Shown piece by piece: positions 1-7,380 of a DNA stretch of 33,736 nucleotides; within the stretch, counting starts at the first letter, position 1, and every line of letters begins with the position of its first letter. Under the pieces are notes generated by a model. It saw only the letters and a program-made list of their open reading frames with translations. It was not told the DNA's origin and did no database searches. The stretch lies in assembly GCA_949282135.1 (NCBI GenBank), contig CASDOR010000013.1, positions 1 to 33,736 of the forward strand, given 5' to 3'. The stretch is from an uncultured Christensenella sp. GTDB lineage: Bacteria; Bacillota; Clostridia; Christensenellales; UBA1242. The position numbers were made by a program, and so were the translations under genes.

Positions 1-2
1 TT

Positions 3-716
3 TCAGTACTTGATATTACAAACATTGCACTAAATGGTATTAATCTCTATGCATACTGCCTAAACAACCCAGTAAACGAAGTTGACGAAAGCGGGTATTT
101 CTTGTTCTGGTTGTTTGTTACTGCGATTGTAGTTGGTGCTGCAGTCAGTGCAGGGACTGAAATTGTTTCACAAGCAATTGAATATGGCTGGGACAATATA
201 AATTGGGGACAAGTTGCATGGGCTGGCTTAATGGGTGGTGTAAGTGGAGCATTGTCAGTTACAGGTTTAGGAGTAGTAGGCATGACAATTGCTGGTGGAG
301 TTGTAGGCTTTGTTACTGCTGTTGGTGACAATCTGATAGGTGGTAGTGACTTTACCGATTGGCGAACATGGCTAGATATAGGCTTGTCAACAGGGCTTGG
401 CGCTGTATTTGGCTACATAGGTGGAGCAGGCGCAACTAATGGGAAAGAATTAGATAAAGCAATAAAAGCATCTTCACAGTTCAGAAAAGCAGCTACCTCA
501 TATGACAAGGTGCTGACAAAAATAGCAAATGGCGGTTATAGGACTTTAGCTGGTGCTGCAGGGGCTAGAGCACTTACTCGTTCAACATTACAAAAGACAT
601 GGCAAAGTGTGGTTACTAATAAAATTGTTAAAAATGTTGTAGTTGGCTATTTTTCAAATATTGCAACAGGTGTGTTTTCAATTATTCAATCGCTAATATT
701 TAATAAATTATTGTGA
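3..716 (+). CDS. RHS/YD-repeat protein, C-terminal end (5' end outside window)
   Basis: The reading frame is open from the first complete codon at base 3, before any start codon, so this is the 3' end of a longer gene. The first 30 or so codons read like the end of an RHS repeat-associated core (INLYAYCLNNPVNEVDESG), the conserved boundary after which RHS and polymorphic-toxin proteins switch to a variable C-terminal domain. The tail of about 200 residues is rich in Gly/Ala with hydrophobic stretches (VAWAGLMGGVSGALSV, GMTIAGGVVGFVTAV), then a basic helical part. I recognise no catalytic toxin motif in it. RHS proteins are large secreted or surface proteins that can carry toxic tails. Here the RHS identity is seen directly from the boundary motif, while a toxin role is only inferred from the family. 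Confidence 0.75.
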   Translation, partial: SVLDITNIALNGINLYAYCLNNPVNEVDESGYFLFWLFVTAIVVGAAVSAGTEIVSQAIEYGWDNINWGQVAWAGLMGGVSGALSVTGLGVVGMTIAGGVVGFVTAVGDNLIGGSDFTDWRTWLDIGLSTGLGAVFGYIGGAGATNGKELDKAIKASSQFRKAATSYDKVLTKIANGGYRTLAGAAGARALTRSTLQKTWQSVVTNKIVKNVVVGYFSNIATGVFSIIQSLIFNKLL

Positions 717-722
717 AAAATT

Positions 723-1064
723 ATGGTTTATTTTATAGTTTTATTTTCTTTATTTTTAGTATTTTGTCTTTCAAATATAGCTGCTAGATATATAAAAAAG
801 AGCAAATTTTATGATAATAGAGTGGTAAAGAAACAATTTTTATTTTTATTAATTGTGCCTACAAAAAGACAGGTTCTTTTTATGCCCTTCTTAAATTATA
901 TTATTCAATTTTTATTGTTTTTAACAATCTTTTTGTTATATCTAATAGATTGGGTTACAAGTAGTGCATATTTTTTAAATTGCATATGGATTTATATTAT
1001 TTACATGATTATTTCATTGACTTCTTTTGCTTTTTCTGGAATTTTAAATAAATGGAATTATTAA
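723..1064 (+). CDS. small integral membrane protein, unknown
   Basis: This 113-residue, very hydrophobic protein starts 6 bases after the RHS stop codon, so it is probably co-transcribed and translationally coupled; I see no good Shine-Dalgarno. It has an N-terminal membrane segment (residues 2-20), a short basic loop (IKKSKF, KKQF, TKRQ) and about three further hydrophobic segments (roughly 50-72, 85-105). Small membrane proteins directly after polymorphic-toxin genes are often immunity proteins, but nothing in this sequence proves that. No family was recognised. Confidence 0.5.
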   Translation: MVYFIVLFSLFLVFCLSNIAARYIKKSKFYDNRVVKKQFLFLLIVPTKRQVLFMPFLNYIIQFLLFLTIFLLYLIDWVTSSAYFLNCIWIYIIYMIISLTSFAFSGILNKWNY

Positions 1065-1093
1065 ATTTGTTTAATTGTTTGATAAAATAGATA

Positions 1094-1282
1094 GTGTATA
1101 ATGTACTTGGTACAATTACTTATGGGTATACTTTGGACTTTTTGACAAGTGTTAGTCACAATAATTTTGACATTTGCTATGACTATGACGGAGAGGGTAG
1201 AGTAAGTAAAATTAAAATTGACGAAGCGGACTATTTGATTTTAAATTATGACGACTCAAGAGTTGTTTATTTGGTTTGGTGA
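1094..1282 (+). pseudogene. RHS/YD-repeat remnant
   Basis: The 62-residue frame contains a YD-repeat-like stretch (CYDYDGEGRVSKIKI followed by LILNYDDS), the kind of beta-rich repeat found inside RHS proteins, but it is preceded by an in-frame TAG and lacks the rest of the protein. It opens with a GTG and has no ribosome binding site. It is best read as a displaced fragment of an RHS gene, perhaps a leftover cassette from C-terminal exchange. A real short gene is less likely. Confidence 0.45.
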
Positions 1283-1299
1283 CAACGCAAAATATATTG

Positions 1300-1350
1300 A
1301 CAACCTTAGATATAAATATGATGATAAGTAATATCTAGGTTGTTATTTTA
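1300..1350 (+). terminator. terminator-like hairpin after the RHS region
   Basis: ACAACCTTAGATAT (1300-1313) pairs with ATATCTAGGTTGT (1331-1343) with one bulged base, followed by TATTTTA. It lies just after the RHS remnant. The T-run is weak. Confidence 0.5.
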
Positions 1351-1366
1351 CATTGAAAGTGATTAT

Positions 1367-1472
1367 TAGTTTATAAAAATATATTTTAAGTTTTTAAATT
1401 AGAAAAAATTAAGGTAAATTAGTTTATAAAAATATATTTTTTAGTTTTTAAATTAGAAAGAATTAGGGTAAA
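1367..1472. repeat. two tandem copies of a ~53-bp AT-rich repeat
   Basis: The stretch beginning TTAGTTTATAAAAATATA and ending at AGAAxxAATTAxGGTAAA is present twice in a row (about 1367-1418 and 1419-1472), differing at only a few positions. The second copy runs into the hairpin just upstream of the first tail-fibre gene. The function is unknown; it could be a duplicated leader or a promoter region. Confidence 0.7.
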
Positions 1473-1496
1473 CAGGAATTACCTTAGTTTTTTCAT
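1465..1496 (+). terminator. hairpin with T-run before the first tail-fibre gene
   Basis: AGGGTAA (1465-1471) pairs with TTACCTT (1479-1485, one G-U pair) and is followed by AGTTTTTTC. It sits 19 bases before the start codon at 1515. It may terminate upstream transcription or act as an attenuator in the leader. Confidence 0.45.
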
Positions 1497-1514
1497 ACAA
1501 AAAAAGGAGAAAAA

Positions 1515-2444
1515 ATGACGGAGAATAATGAAAATGAATTTATTCCATTCGCTGACAGGGTGGGGAATAACTTAAATAGAAGAAAATTGACAATAGTGTC
1601 ACAGACTCCAAATGAAATGATAGTTGATGTGACGAGAGAAGACAGTGACATTACAAGTGAGGGGTCAAAGCTTACTGCGAGTAAATTAAATGAGGTTTTT
1701 AATGAGATTAAATCAGAACTTAATTCGCAAGATAAAGGAACAAAAGTAAAGATTAATGGGATTGGGCAAGAGGAACTAAACTTTACAAGCGACCCACAAG
1801 CGCAGATTACGAATATAGTAAATAATACAAGTAAAATTTCAAACACAAATGGTGGTTTTAGTGCTGGAAACGGGGCAGAGTGTAGTATTGACGCTATTCA
1901 ACTCGGAGCTGGGACTAACTCAATACCAAAGAGTTTAAAGGTATATAGTGATGATATTTATGACGCAAATAATCATAAGTTAGGTAGTGCATTACTAAAT
2001 GCTATTTACCCTATAGGAGCAATTTACATATCTGTAAATAGCACAAGTCCAACAATTCTATTTGGAGGAACATGGGAAGCATTAGATGAGGGCTATGCGT
2101 TTTGGACAACAACAACTGCGGGTACTGGCGGTGAGACTATAGCGGCTGGGTTGCCAAACATAGTAGGAAACTTAAATGTAGTAACTTCCTATAATAATTA
2201 TAGTCAAGATTTAGGGCTTAAAGGAGCGTTCACAAAAGGTGCCGATGTAGGATTTAAAGTTGCAACCTATGAGAATCAGATGGTTTCTCATTATCCACTA
2301 TTTAATGCTTCCAATGGCGAATGTGGGACGCAAGAACTTACAGAACCTAATAAATCAATAACTTATGATAATAAAGTCTACGGAAAATCTGAAACAGTCC
2401 AGCCACCAGCGATCAAGGTTTATGCGTGGAAGAGAACTGCTTAG
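1515..2444 (+). CDS. phage tail-fibre/collar-like protein (copy 1)
   Basis: The 309-residue protein has a strong ribosome binding site (AAAAAGGAG) before ATG 1515. Residues 1 to about 148 form a module nearly identical to the N-terminus of the next gene. The C-terminal part carries the sequence YPIGAIYISVN...LFGGTWEAL, a recurring signature of phage baseplate/tail-fibre tip proteins in Firmicute prophages, followed by the usual beta-rich end that finishes with PPAIKVYAWKRTA. Such proteins form the tip or receptor-binding part of tail-like particles. No capsid, terminase or tail-tube genes are visible in the window, so this is a prophage remnant or part of a tail-like system that extends out of, or was cut from, this locus. 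Confidence 0.7.
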   Translation: MTENNENEFIPFADRVGNNLNRRKLTIVSQTPNEMIVDVTREDSDITSEGSKLTASKLNEVFNEIKSELNSQDKGTKVKINGIGQEELNFTSDPQAQITNIVNNTSKISNTNGGFSAGNGAECSIDAIQLGAGTNSIPKSLKVYSDDIYDANNHKLGSALLNAIYPIGAIYISVNSTSPTILFGGTWEALDEGYAFWTTTTAGTGGETIAAGLPNIVGNLNVVTSYNNYSQDLGLKGAFTKGADVGFKVATYENQMVSHYPLFNASNGECGTQELTEPNKSITYDNKVYGKSETVQPPAIKVYAWKRTA

Positions 2445-2477
2445 TATATAATTGTATTGAAATATAGTGAGGTAAAA

Positions 2478-3950
2478 ATGACAGAAAATAATACAAATGA
2501 GTTTATTCCATTCGCTGACAGGGTGGGGAATAACTTAAATAGAAGAAAATTGACAATAGTGTCACAGACTCCAAACGAAATGGTAGTTGACGTGACGAGA
2601 GACGACAGTGACATTACAAGTGAGGGGTCAAAGCTTACTGCGAGTAAATTAAATGAGGTTTTTAATGAGATTAAATCAGAACTTAATTCGCAAGATAAAG
2701 GAACAAAAGTAAAGATTAATGAGGTTGGGCAAGAGGAACTAAACTTTACAAGCGACCCACAAACGCAAATTACGAATATAGTAAATAATACAAGTGAAAT
2801 TTCAAACACAAGTGGTGGTTTTAGTGCTGGAAACGGGGCAGAGTGTAATATTGACGCTATTCAACTCGGGGCTGGGACTAACTCAAATCCAAAGAGTTTA
2901 CAAGTCTATAATGACAATATATATAATGCAGAAACACATACTTTAACTGTGCAAAAAATTGAATCGGCTAGTTTACCTACTGGGTTACCTATTGGGGCAA
3001 TTATTACAAGTGCAGTTCCTTTAACGGATGCGAGTGTGCATTTGCTTGACGGATCGACAATATCTCAGACTGGAATTTATGCTGACTTTGTGACATATCT
3101 AAAGTCACAAATTAGTGCGGGTTATGATTTAAGTTGCACGCAAACTGAATTTGATAATAATGTCCAAAGTACTGGGAATTGTGGTAAATTTGTTATTGAC
3201 GACACGGCTGGAACAATTAGACTTCCAAAAATAACGAGGTTTATTCAAGGGTTGTCTAGCATAAATGATATTGGAAAAAGTATTAGTGCTGGATTGCCTA
3301 ATATTGAGGGAAAACTTGACGGCTTTGACCAAGGAAGTGGTACTTCAACTTATGCTGAAGGTGCATTAGATTATCGATTTAATACAGATTGGGTGTCTGG
3401 GACAGTACGTAAAAATGGTAGTAAAATAGGTATAAGCTTTAATGCATCTAAATCAAATACTATTTATGGTAGTTCTACAACAGTTCAGCCTCAAGCAACT
3501 CAGTATCCATACTACATTGTGCTTACAAATTCAGTAAAAACCGATATTGTGGTTGATATTGATAATGTGACAACGGAGTTAAATAATATTTCTCATGAAT
3601 TAACTAATAGGGTAAGCAAGACAGATTATAATGCTTTAGGTGATTTTGTAGACATTTTTTCGGGCTCCAATGTTTCTGTTGGTAGCAATATTACGTTAAA
3701 TGAGTCAATGTTGAATTTTAATTTTTTGCTTTTTCGTGGAAGAAATGAAAATAATGGCTCTGCTGTTTCTATGGTATCTACAGATTGGTTTTATACAATT
3801 TGTGATAATGAAATTAATCGACTGGTGGCTTGTACAGATGCTACATATTGTTCTTTCATTAGGGTAAATGATACAACAATTAAAGTAAGAAATTTTAGCG
3901 GTGGAATAAATTATATAACAATTAGTGGTATTGGAAGGAAAAAACAATAA
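2478..3950 (+). CDS. phage tail-fibre/collar-like protein (copy 2)
   Basis: The 490-residue protein begins at ATG 2478, whose product start (MTENNTNEFIPFADRVGNN) aligns with that of copy 1; a GTGAGG lies just upstream, and an earlier TTG at 2457 is not needed. Residues 1 to about 148 match copy 1 almost exactly, including at DNA level. Afterwards it diverges into a tail-collar-like region (GLPIGAIITSAVPLTDASVHLLDG, then TAGTIRLPKITRFIQG and QPQATQYPYYIVLTNS), which resembles the collar domain of phage short-tail fibres. A C-terminal extension of about 135 residues (from SVKTDIVVDIDNVTTELNN) starts with a heptad-like stretch and ends in a beta-rich region not seen in copy 1. The pair looks like a fixed attachment module with exchangeable receptor-binding ends. 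Confidence 0.7.
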   Translation: MTENNTNEFIPFADRVGNNLNRRKLTIVSQTPNEMVVDVTRDDSDITSEGSKLTASKLNEVFNEIKSELNSQDKGTKVKINEVGQEELNFTSDPQTQITNIVNNTSEISNTSGGFSAGNGAECNIDAIQLGAGTNSNPKSLQVYNDNIYNAETHTLTVQKIESASLPTGLPIGAIITSAVPLTDASVHLLDGSTISQTGIYADFVTYLKSQISAGYDLSCTQTEFDNNVQSTGNCGKFVIDDTAGTIRLPKITRFIQGLSSINDIGKSISAGLPNIEGKLDGFDQGSGTSTYAEGALDYRFNTDWVSGTVRKNGSKIGISFNASKSNTIYGSSTTVQPQATQYPYYIVLTNSVKTDIVVDIDNVTTELNNISHELTNRVSKTDYNALGDFVDIFSGSNVSVGSNITLNESMLNFNFLLFRGRNENNGSAVSMVSTDWFYTICDNEINRLVACTDATYCSFIRVNDTTIKVRNFSGGINYITISGIGRKKQ

Positions 3951-3964
3951 AGGGGGGCGATAAT

Positions 3965-4345
3965 ATGAAAATAAATGTTTATGAAAATAGTTTTAGAGTT
4001 ATTCCATTTAATGAAAGTGAGCCTTATATTGAAATCACAAATGAACAACTTGAAAAACTAAGCAATTTTGAACTTACAATAAAAAATGGGCAACTTGTTG
4101 ATAATACAATAAATTTACAGAATATGAAAAGGTTAAAAGACCTTGAAAATTGGTTTGATAGTTACTTTGACAAAATGCTTGCACAGTCGCTTTGGCAAAC
4201 TGACTTTAGTGTAAGTCCTGACCCTTATTTTGTAGACACTGAGGGCAAGGCTTTGACATATCAAAATATTGGCGAATTAAAAGTAAAAGCGGAAAGTATT
4301 AGAAATGAAATTAAGGCACTAAAGAGCTTGTTAGAAATGAAATAA
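3965..4345 (+). CDS. phage-tail accessory protein, hypothetical
   Basis: The 126-residue protein follows the fibre gene by 14 bases, with an excellent ribosome binding site (AAAGGGGGGCGATAATATG). The N-terminal half is beta-like (MKINVYENSFRVIPFNESEPYIEITNEQLEKL) and the C-terminal half is helical and charged (NMKRLKDLENWFDSYFDKMLAQ...KVKAESIRNEIKALKSLLEMK), a layout common in small proteins encoded directly after tail fibres. An assembly or chaperone role is inferred from position only. The last 32 bases of the gene are tandemly duplicated across the stop codon. Confidence 0.5.
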   Translation: MKINVYENSFRVIPFNESEPYIEITNEQLEKLSNFELTIKNGQLVDNTINLQNMKRLKDLENWFDSYFDKMLAQSLWQTDFSVSPDPYFVDTEGKALTYQNIGELKVKAESIRNEIKALKSLLEMK

Positions 4346-4364
4346 AAGCACTTAGGAGATTGTT
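4301..4364 (+). repeat. 32-bp tandem duplication across a stop codon
   Basis: Bases 4301-4332 and 4333-4364 are imperfect copies (AGAAATGAAAT-A-GCACT-A...GTT). The first encodes the last complete heptads of the coiled C-terminus. The second carries the present stop codon at its start, so the protein may have ended elsewhere before. Confidence 0.6.
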
Positions 4365-4541
4365 GGAAATATAATAACTTCTAGTTAGGTATTTATTAAG
4401 ACTTAAACTAATTGAGAACACAAAAAAACGCGGAGGTTAAGGAATAGCGAGTAAAAACGAAGTTTCAATAGTTTTATGATAATAAAATTTTACTTCAGTT
4501 AACTTGTCATTAAGAAAGTTTTAATGATTTAGAAAAATTAC

Positions 4542-4570
4542 TTGCAATTGTCGAACAAATGTTCTATAAT
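4542..4570 (+). promoter_or_regulatory. sigma-A promoter with LexA (SOS) box in the spacer
   Basis: TTGCAA (4542-4547) and TATAAT (4565-4570) are separated by exactly 17 bases. The spacer contains CGAACAAATGTTCT (4552-4565), which matches the Gram-positive LexA/DinR operator pattern CGAAC-N4-GTTC. LexA bound there would cover the promoter, so the downstream sigma-like gene is predicted to be induced by DNA damage. The rest of the interval 4346-4655 shows nothing else I can name. Confidence 0.7.
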
Positions 4571-4655
4571 ATCTATGTTGATTTAAAAATTTCTTTTTAT
4601 ATTAGCCCCATAAAAGGAATAAATTTATAATCAATGTAAAATGAAAGGATGTATT

Positions 4656-5138
4656 ATGAGAAAAGAGAAAAAAACTAAAGTAAAAGAAGATATTAATAAG
4701 ATAGTGACAATAGATTATTATGATAAAACAAAGGGAAGTCTTATTAAGGTTGATGTGACAAAAAGAGTGGCTAGATTTTTAAATTCAAGTAAACAGAAGA
4801 TGAGAAGGAGACAAAACCAATATAATTATTTTAATGTTCCTTTTGATTTGATTTTTGGCGAGAATAAGTTTGATAATGAAAATTTGCTAGTAGATAAAGA
4901 CTTTTTAGAAGAATTTCAAGATGAGGCTAAAATTAAGGATAGAGAAAAGTGCAAGGAACTTAAAAGTATTATTAGGCTACTTTCACCTAATCAGCGAGAA
5001 GTTTTAAGGATGTCTTGTCACAACTTAAGTTTTAGAGAAATAGGTCAAAAACTTTCTATTTCTAAGCAATCTGCTTATGAAAGATTTAAGAATGCAAAGA
5101 AAAATATATTAAAACAACTAAAAGATAAAAACTTATAA
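4656..5138 (+). CDS. sigma-70 region 4-like regulator, phage-associated
   Basis: The preferred start is ATG 4656 (MRKEKKTKVKED), which has GAAAGG 8 bases upstream; the earlier ATG at 4641 overlaps that site. The product is 160 residues. The C-terminal third (LSPNQREVLRMSCHNLSFREIGQKLSISKQSAYERFKNAKKNILKQL) is a sigma region 4 helix-turn-helix, with the LSFREIGQKLSISKQSAYERF recognition helix typical of small phage sigma-like and late-gene activator proteins. There is no clear region 2. It probably acts as a transcription regulator of phage-type genes. The promoter carries an SOS box, fitting prophage-style induction, and a terminator follows. Confidence 0.7.
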   Translation: MRKEKKTKVKEDINKIVTIDYYDKTKGSLIKVDVTKRVARFLNSSKQKMRRRQNQYNYFNVPFDLIFGENKFDNENLLVDKDFLEEFQDEAKIKDREKCKELKSIIRLLSPNQREVLRMSCHNLSFREIGQKLSISKQSAYERFKNAKKNILKQLKDKNL

Positions 5139-5200
5139 AAATACAAAGCTTGGTTTGTCAAAAAAATTTAGTACATAAAATTATTCTTATTCATATTTAT

Positions 5201-5242
5201 CAAAAAAAACTGGTGAGGGCATCCTCTTACCAGTTTTTTTGT
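5201..5242 (+). terminator. Rho-independent terminator after the sigma-like gene
   Basis: AAAACTGGTGAGG and CCTCTTACCAGTTTT form a long stem with one bulge and a 4-base loop, flanked by an A-run and a T-run, so it can work on both strands. Confidence 0.85.
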
Positions 5243-5559
5243 TTTGATAGGCGGTTTTTGTTTCAAATGAAAGTACTTGTGAACTTGTAAAGTTGTATTT
5301 AAAAGAATAAGAAGAGAGTGGTCAGGTAAAAAATATTACAAGGTAAAGGTTGTTTTAATGTTTATAAATATACTGATGTGGTGGTGTATGAGGGAGGATT
5401 TAGACGATATATAAAGCAATTCTATTTAGTGATGGTTTGTCTGAAATTTTAAAAGAGTTATGAAACGACTTAATGAAAAATTTTTTAAAACCCTTGTTAC
5501 AAAGTTGCGTTAGTTTTAAAAAATATGCTAGACTATGAGAGTTTTAAAAAGGAGATTTT
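5243..5559. other. intergenic, no gene recognised
   Basis: AT-rich spacer between the phage-like block and the HAD gene. I see no coding frame, repeat or RNA. A promoter for the HAD gene probably lies near 5490-5540, but no clear -35/-10 pair stands out. Confidence 0.4.
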
Positions 5560-6273
5560 ATGTTAAGAGCAATTTTGTTTGATTTAGATGGGACACTTCT
5601 TCCTATGAATGAAGATGAGTTTACAAAAGGATATTTTGGACTATTATGTAAGAAAGTTGCTCCACTTGGTTATGAGGTAGAAAAGCTTATGGGAGTTATT
5701 TGGACTGGAACTAAGGCTATGATTAAAAATAGTGGAGACAAAACAAATGAAGAAGTCTTTTGGGAGGAGTTTGAAAAGGTTTATGGTAAGGAGAAGTTAA
5801 AAGACAAAGAAGTTTTTGATGAGTTTTATGTGACAGACTTTAAAAAGACGAAAGCTTTTTGTGGAGACAACGATTATGCAAAAGATATTGTAAGTTATGC
5901 AAGAAATAGGGGGCTTAAAGTGATTCTTTCTTCAAATCCACTTTTTCCACGCGTTGGGATGACAACTCGAATGAAGTTTGTTGGGCTAGAAGAAAGCGAT
6001 TTTGATTATATTACAAGTTATGAAAATTCGCATTATGCAAAGCCAAATCCAAAGTATTATGAGGAAGTGTTAGAGAAAAACAGTCTAAGAGCGGATGAAG
6101 TAATTTATTTTTGCAATAGCGAAAAAGAGGATGTCTTGCCGGCAAGTGCTTGTGGAATAAAAAGCTATCTAGTAGGTAATGTAATATGTGACAGTATTAA
6201 AAGTTGTGATAAAATAGATTATAGTAGTGTAAAAGAAGTAATTGATAGGGAAATAGAACAAAGAAAGAAATAA
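5560..6273 (+). CDS. HAD-superfamily hydrolase (phosphatase-like)
   Basis: The 237-residue protein starts at ATG 5560 with AAAAAGGAG upstream. The HAD signature is complete: motif I DLDGT at residues 8-12 (nucleophile Asp8 and acid/base Asp10), motif II around SSNP (residue ~125), motif III Lys in YAKPNPKYY, and motif IV in CNSEKED. A helical cap of about 80 residues lies between motifs I and II. The family hydrolyses small phosphorylated substrates in the cytoplasm; the substrate cannot be told from the sequence. It is a single gene with no obvious partners. Confidence 0.85.
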   Translation: MLRAILFDLDGTLLPMNEDEFTKGYFGLLCKKVAPLGYEVEKLMGVIWTGTKAMIKNSGDKTNEEVFWEEFEKVYGKEKLKDKEVFDEFYVTDFKKTKAFCGDNDYAKDIVSYARNRGLKVILSSNPLFPRVGMTTRMKFVGLEESDFDYITSYENSHYAKPNPKYYEEVLEKNSLRADEVIYFCNSEKEDVLPASACGIKSYLVGNVICDSIKSCDKIDYSSVKEVIDREIEQRKK

Positions 6274-6282
6274 AAAGAAGGT

Positions 6283-6372
6283 ATGGTAAATGTGTGGGCA
6301 CTTTCAAAAATTAGACAAATTTTAGGCTACATTGCATTTGCTATACTTGTCTTTTTATTTTGCAGACATTAA
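6283..6372 (+). CDS. possible 29-residue membrane peptide
   Basis: A short frame begins at ATG 6283, 9 bases after the HAD stop codon, with AAAAGAAGG just upstream. It encodes MVNVWALSKIRQ followed by a single hydrophobic segment (ILGYIAFAILVFLFC) and RH. Layout and start site are plausible for a small membrane protein, but there is no family to compare with and chance is a real alternative. Confidence 0.25.
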   Translation: MVNVWALSKIRQILGYIAFAILVFLFCRH

Positions 6373-6601
6373 AAGAAATGAAATATAATGAATTTTATAA
6401 ATGTCATGTATTTATAAGTTTAGAGGAGAAGGAGAAAAGCGGTATAATGAAACAAATTTTAAAGGAAATGCCACCTTTTAATATAATTTGCATGGAATTA
6501 TAATTTTAATTGCTGCCATTTTTGGTGTTTTGTCTTTTTCTTATGTTGACTTGAGTGTCTTTTCTCTTGATACCTTATTTTACGCGCTCTGTTTACCTAA
6601 T

Positions 6602-6893
6602 GTTGCAAATGTGACGTTTGAGCCGGGGTGCCGAAACAACTGGCATATTCACCATAAGGGCGGACAAATTTTGCTTTGTACGGATGGTGAAGGTTGGTAT
6701 CAGGAGTTTGGGAAAGAGGCAAGAAAACTTAGCCCTGGAGATGTTGTCTATATTGCACCAGAAGTAAAACATTGACATGGGGCAAGTAAGGATTCTTGGT
6801 TTACGCATATGTCTATTGAGGTTTTAGCCGAGAATAAGTAGTAATGAGTGGTTAGAAAAAGTGAGTGACGAGGAGTATAATAAATTAGTTTAG
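6602..6893 (+). pseudogene. cupin-domain protein, broken
   Basis: The frame encodes a clear cupin core (VTFEPGCRNNWHIHHKGGQILL...GDVVYIAPEVKH) with the metal-binding HxH and the PGxxxxWHxH motif. A TGA at 6774-6776 falls where this family has Trp (H-W-HG). Reading past it gives HGASKDSWFTHMSIEV, and a shift of frame near 6838-6842 is needed to recover NEWLEKVSDEEYNKLV before the TAG ending at 6893. The N-terminus is also lost: upstream codons (from ATG 6488) give an unrelated hydrophobic stretch. Two lesions plus a missing N-terminus make this a decayed gene of the cupin/carboxymuconolactone-decarboxylase-associated type. Confidence 0.8.
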
Positions 6894-6965
6894 GTGTGCT
6901 AAGTTTCGTTAATAGAGGTGGGGGGGAGATTAAAGCCTAATCTATTTAAAAATTGTTTAGAAAAT

Positions 6966-6996
6966 AAAAAATTGAGGAATGTTCCTCAATTTTTTG
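6966..6996 (-). terminator. terminator of the tRNA-Met/tRNA-Glu operon
   Basis: AAAAATTGAGGAA and TTCCTCAATTTTT form a symmetrical hairpin with A- and T-runs on either side. It lies 7 bases beyond the CCA end of tRNA-Glu on the minus strand and could also stop plus-strand transcripts. Confidence 0.85.
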
Positions 6997-7002
6997 TCTA
7001 GT

Positions 7003-7077
7003 TGGTGATCCCGACGGGATTCGAACCCATGTTACCGCCGTGAAAGGGCGATGTCTTAACCGCTTGACCACGGGACC
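7003..7077 (-). tRNA. tRNA-Glu (UUC)
   Basis: The minus-strand sequence folds into a standard cloverleaf: acceptor GGTCCCG with CGGGATC, anticodon loop CTTTCAC (anticodon TTC), T-loop TTCGAAT, and encoded CCA at 7003-7005. It is 11 bases downstream of tRNA-Met in the same operon. Confidence 0.93.
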
Positions 7078-7087
7078 TAACTAAATA

Positions 7088-7164
7088 TGGTGGTGGTGGC
7101 AAGACTCGAACTTGCGACCTTTCGGGTATGAACCGAATGCTATAACCAACTAAGCTACACCACC
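7088..7164 (-). tRNA. tRNA-Met (CAU), elongator type
   Basis: Minus-strand cloverleaf with acceptor GGTGGTG/CACCACC, D-arm AGCTTAGTTGGTTATAGC, anticodon CAT in GTTCATACCC, T-loop TTCGAGT and encoded CCA. The paired first base pair and body sequence fit elongator tRNA-Met rather than the initiator. A CAU tRNA modified to lysidine for Ile is possible in principle but the body looks like Met. Confidence 0.88.
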
Positions 7165-7179
7165 TTAAAAGCAGAGTCC

Positions 7180-7208
7180 ATTTTAATATAAAATCTTTGA
7201 TTTGTCAA
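7180..7208 (-). promoter_or_regulatory. sigma-A promoter of the tRNA-Met/tRNA-Glu operon
   Basis: On the minus strand TTGACA (7208-7203) and TAAAAT (7185-7180) have a 17-base spacer, 15 bases upstream of the tRNA-Met 5' end. Confidence 0.85.
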
Positions 7209-7344
7209 TGTTTTTTATATAATTTATATCAAAAAAACTTTTTAGCTTAAAATTTTTGACATTTTGTGTTTTAAATCACTTAAGATTTTCTTTGTTTTAG
7301 CGGTTTATTTTATGTTTAAAATAGTAAAGACTTGAAGAAAACAT

Positions 7345-7374
7345 TTGTTAAAGCATTTTTATTTGTGTTAAAAT
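7345..7374 (+). promoter_or_regulatory. promoter directly abutting the 7381 start codon
   Basis: TTGTTA (7345-7350), an 18-base spacer and TAAAAT (7369-7374) end 6 bases before ATG 7381. Transcription would start at or next to the ATG, and no Shine-Dalgarno exists, so the mRNA is probably leaderless. Confidence 0.55.
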
Positions 7375-7380
7375 ACCTTT

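Noticed and set aside
1493..2809. Two similar minus-strand frames opposite the tail-fibre genes
   Set aside because: They are antisense shadows of the duplicated N-terminal module; the plus-strand genes have good ribosome binding sites and recognisable products.
6774..6776. TGA at a conserved Trp position, suggesting TGA could be read as Trp
   Set aside because: The same gene also has a frameshift and a lost N-terminus, TGG is used for Trp throughout, and TGA ends other genes here (for example at 716 and 1282).
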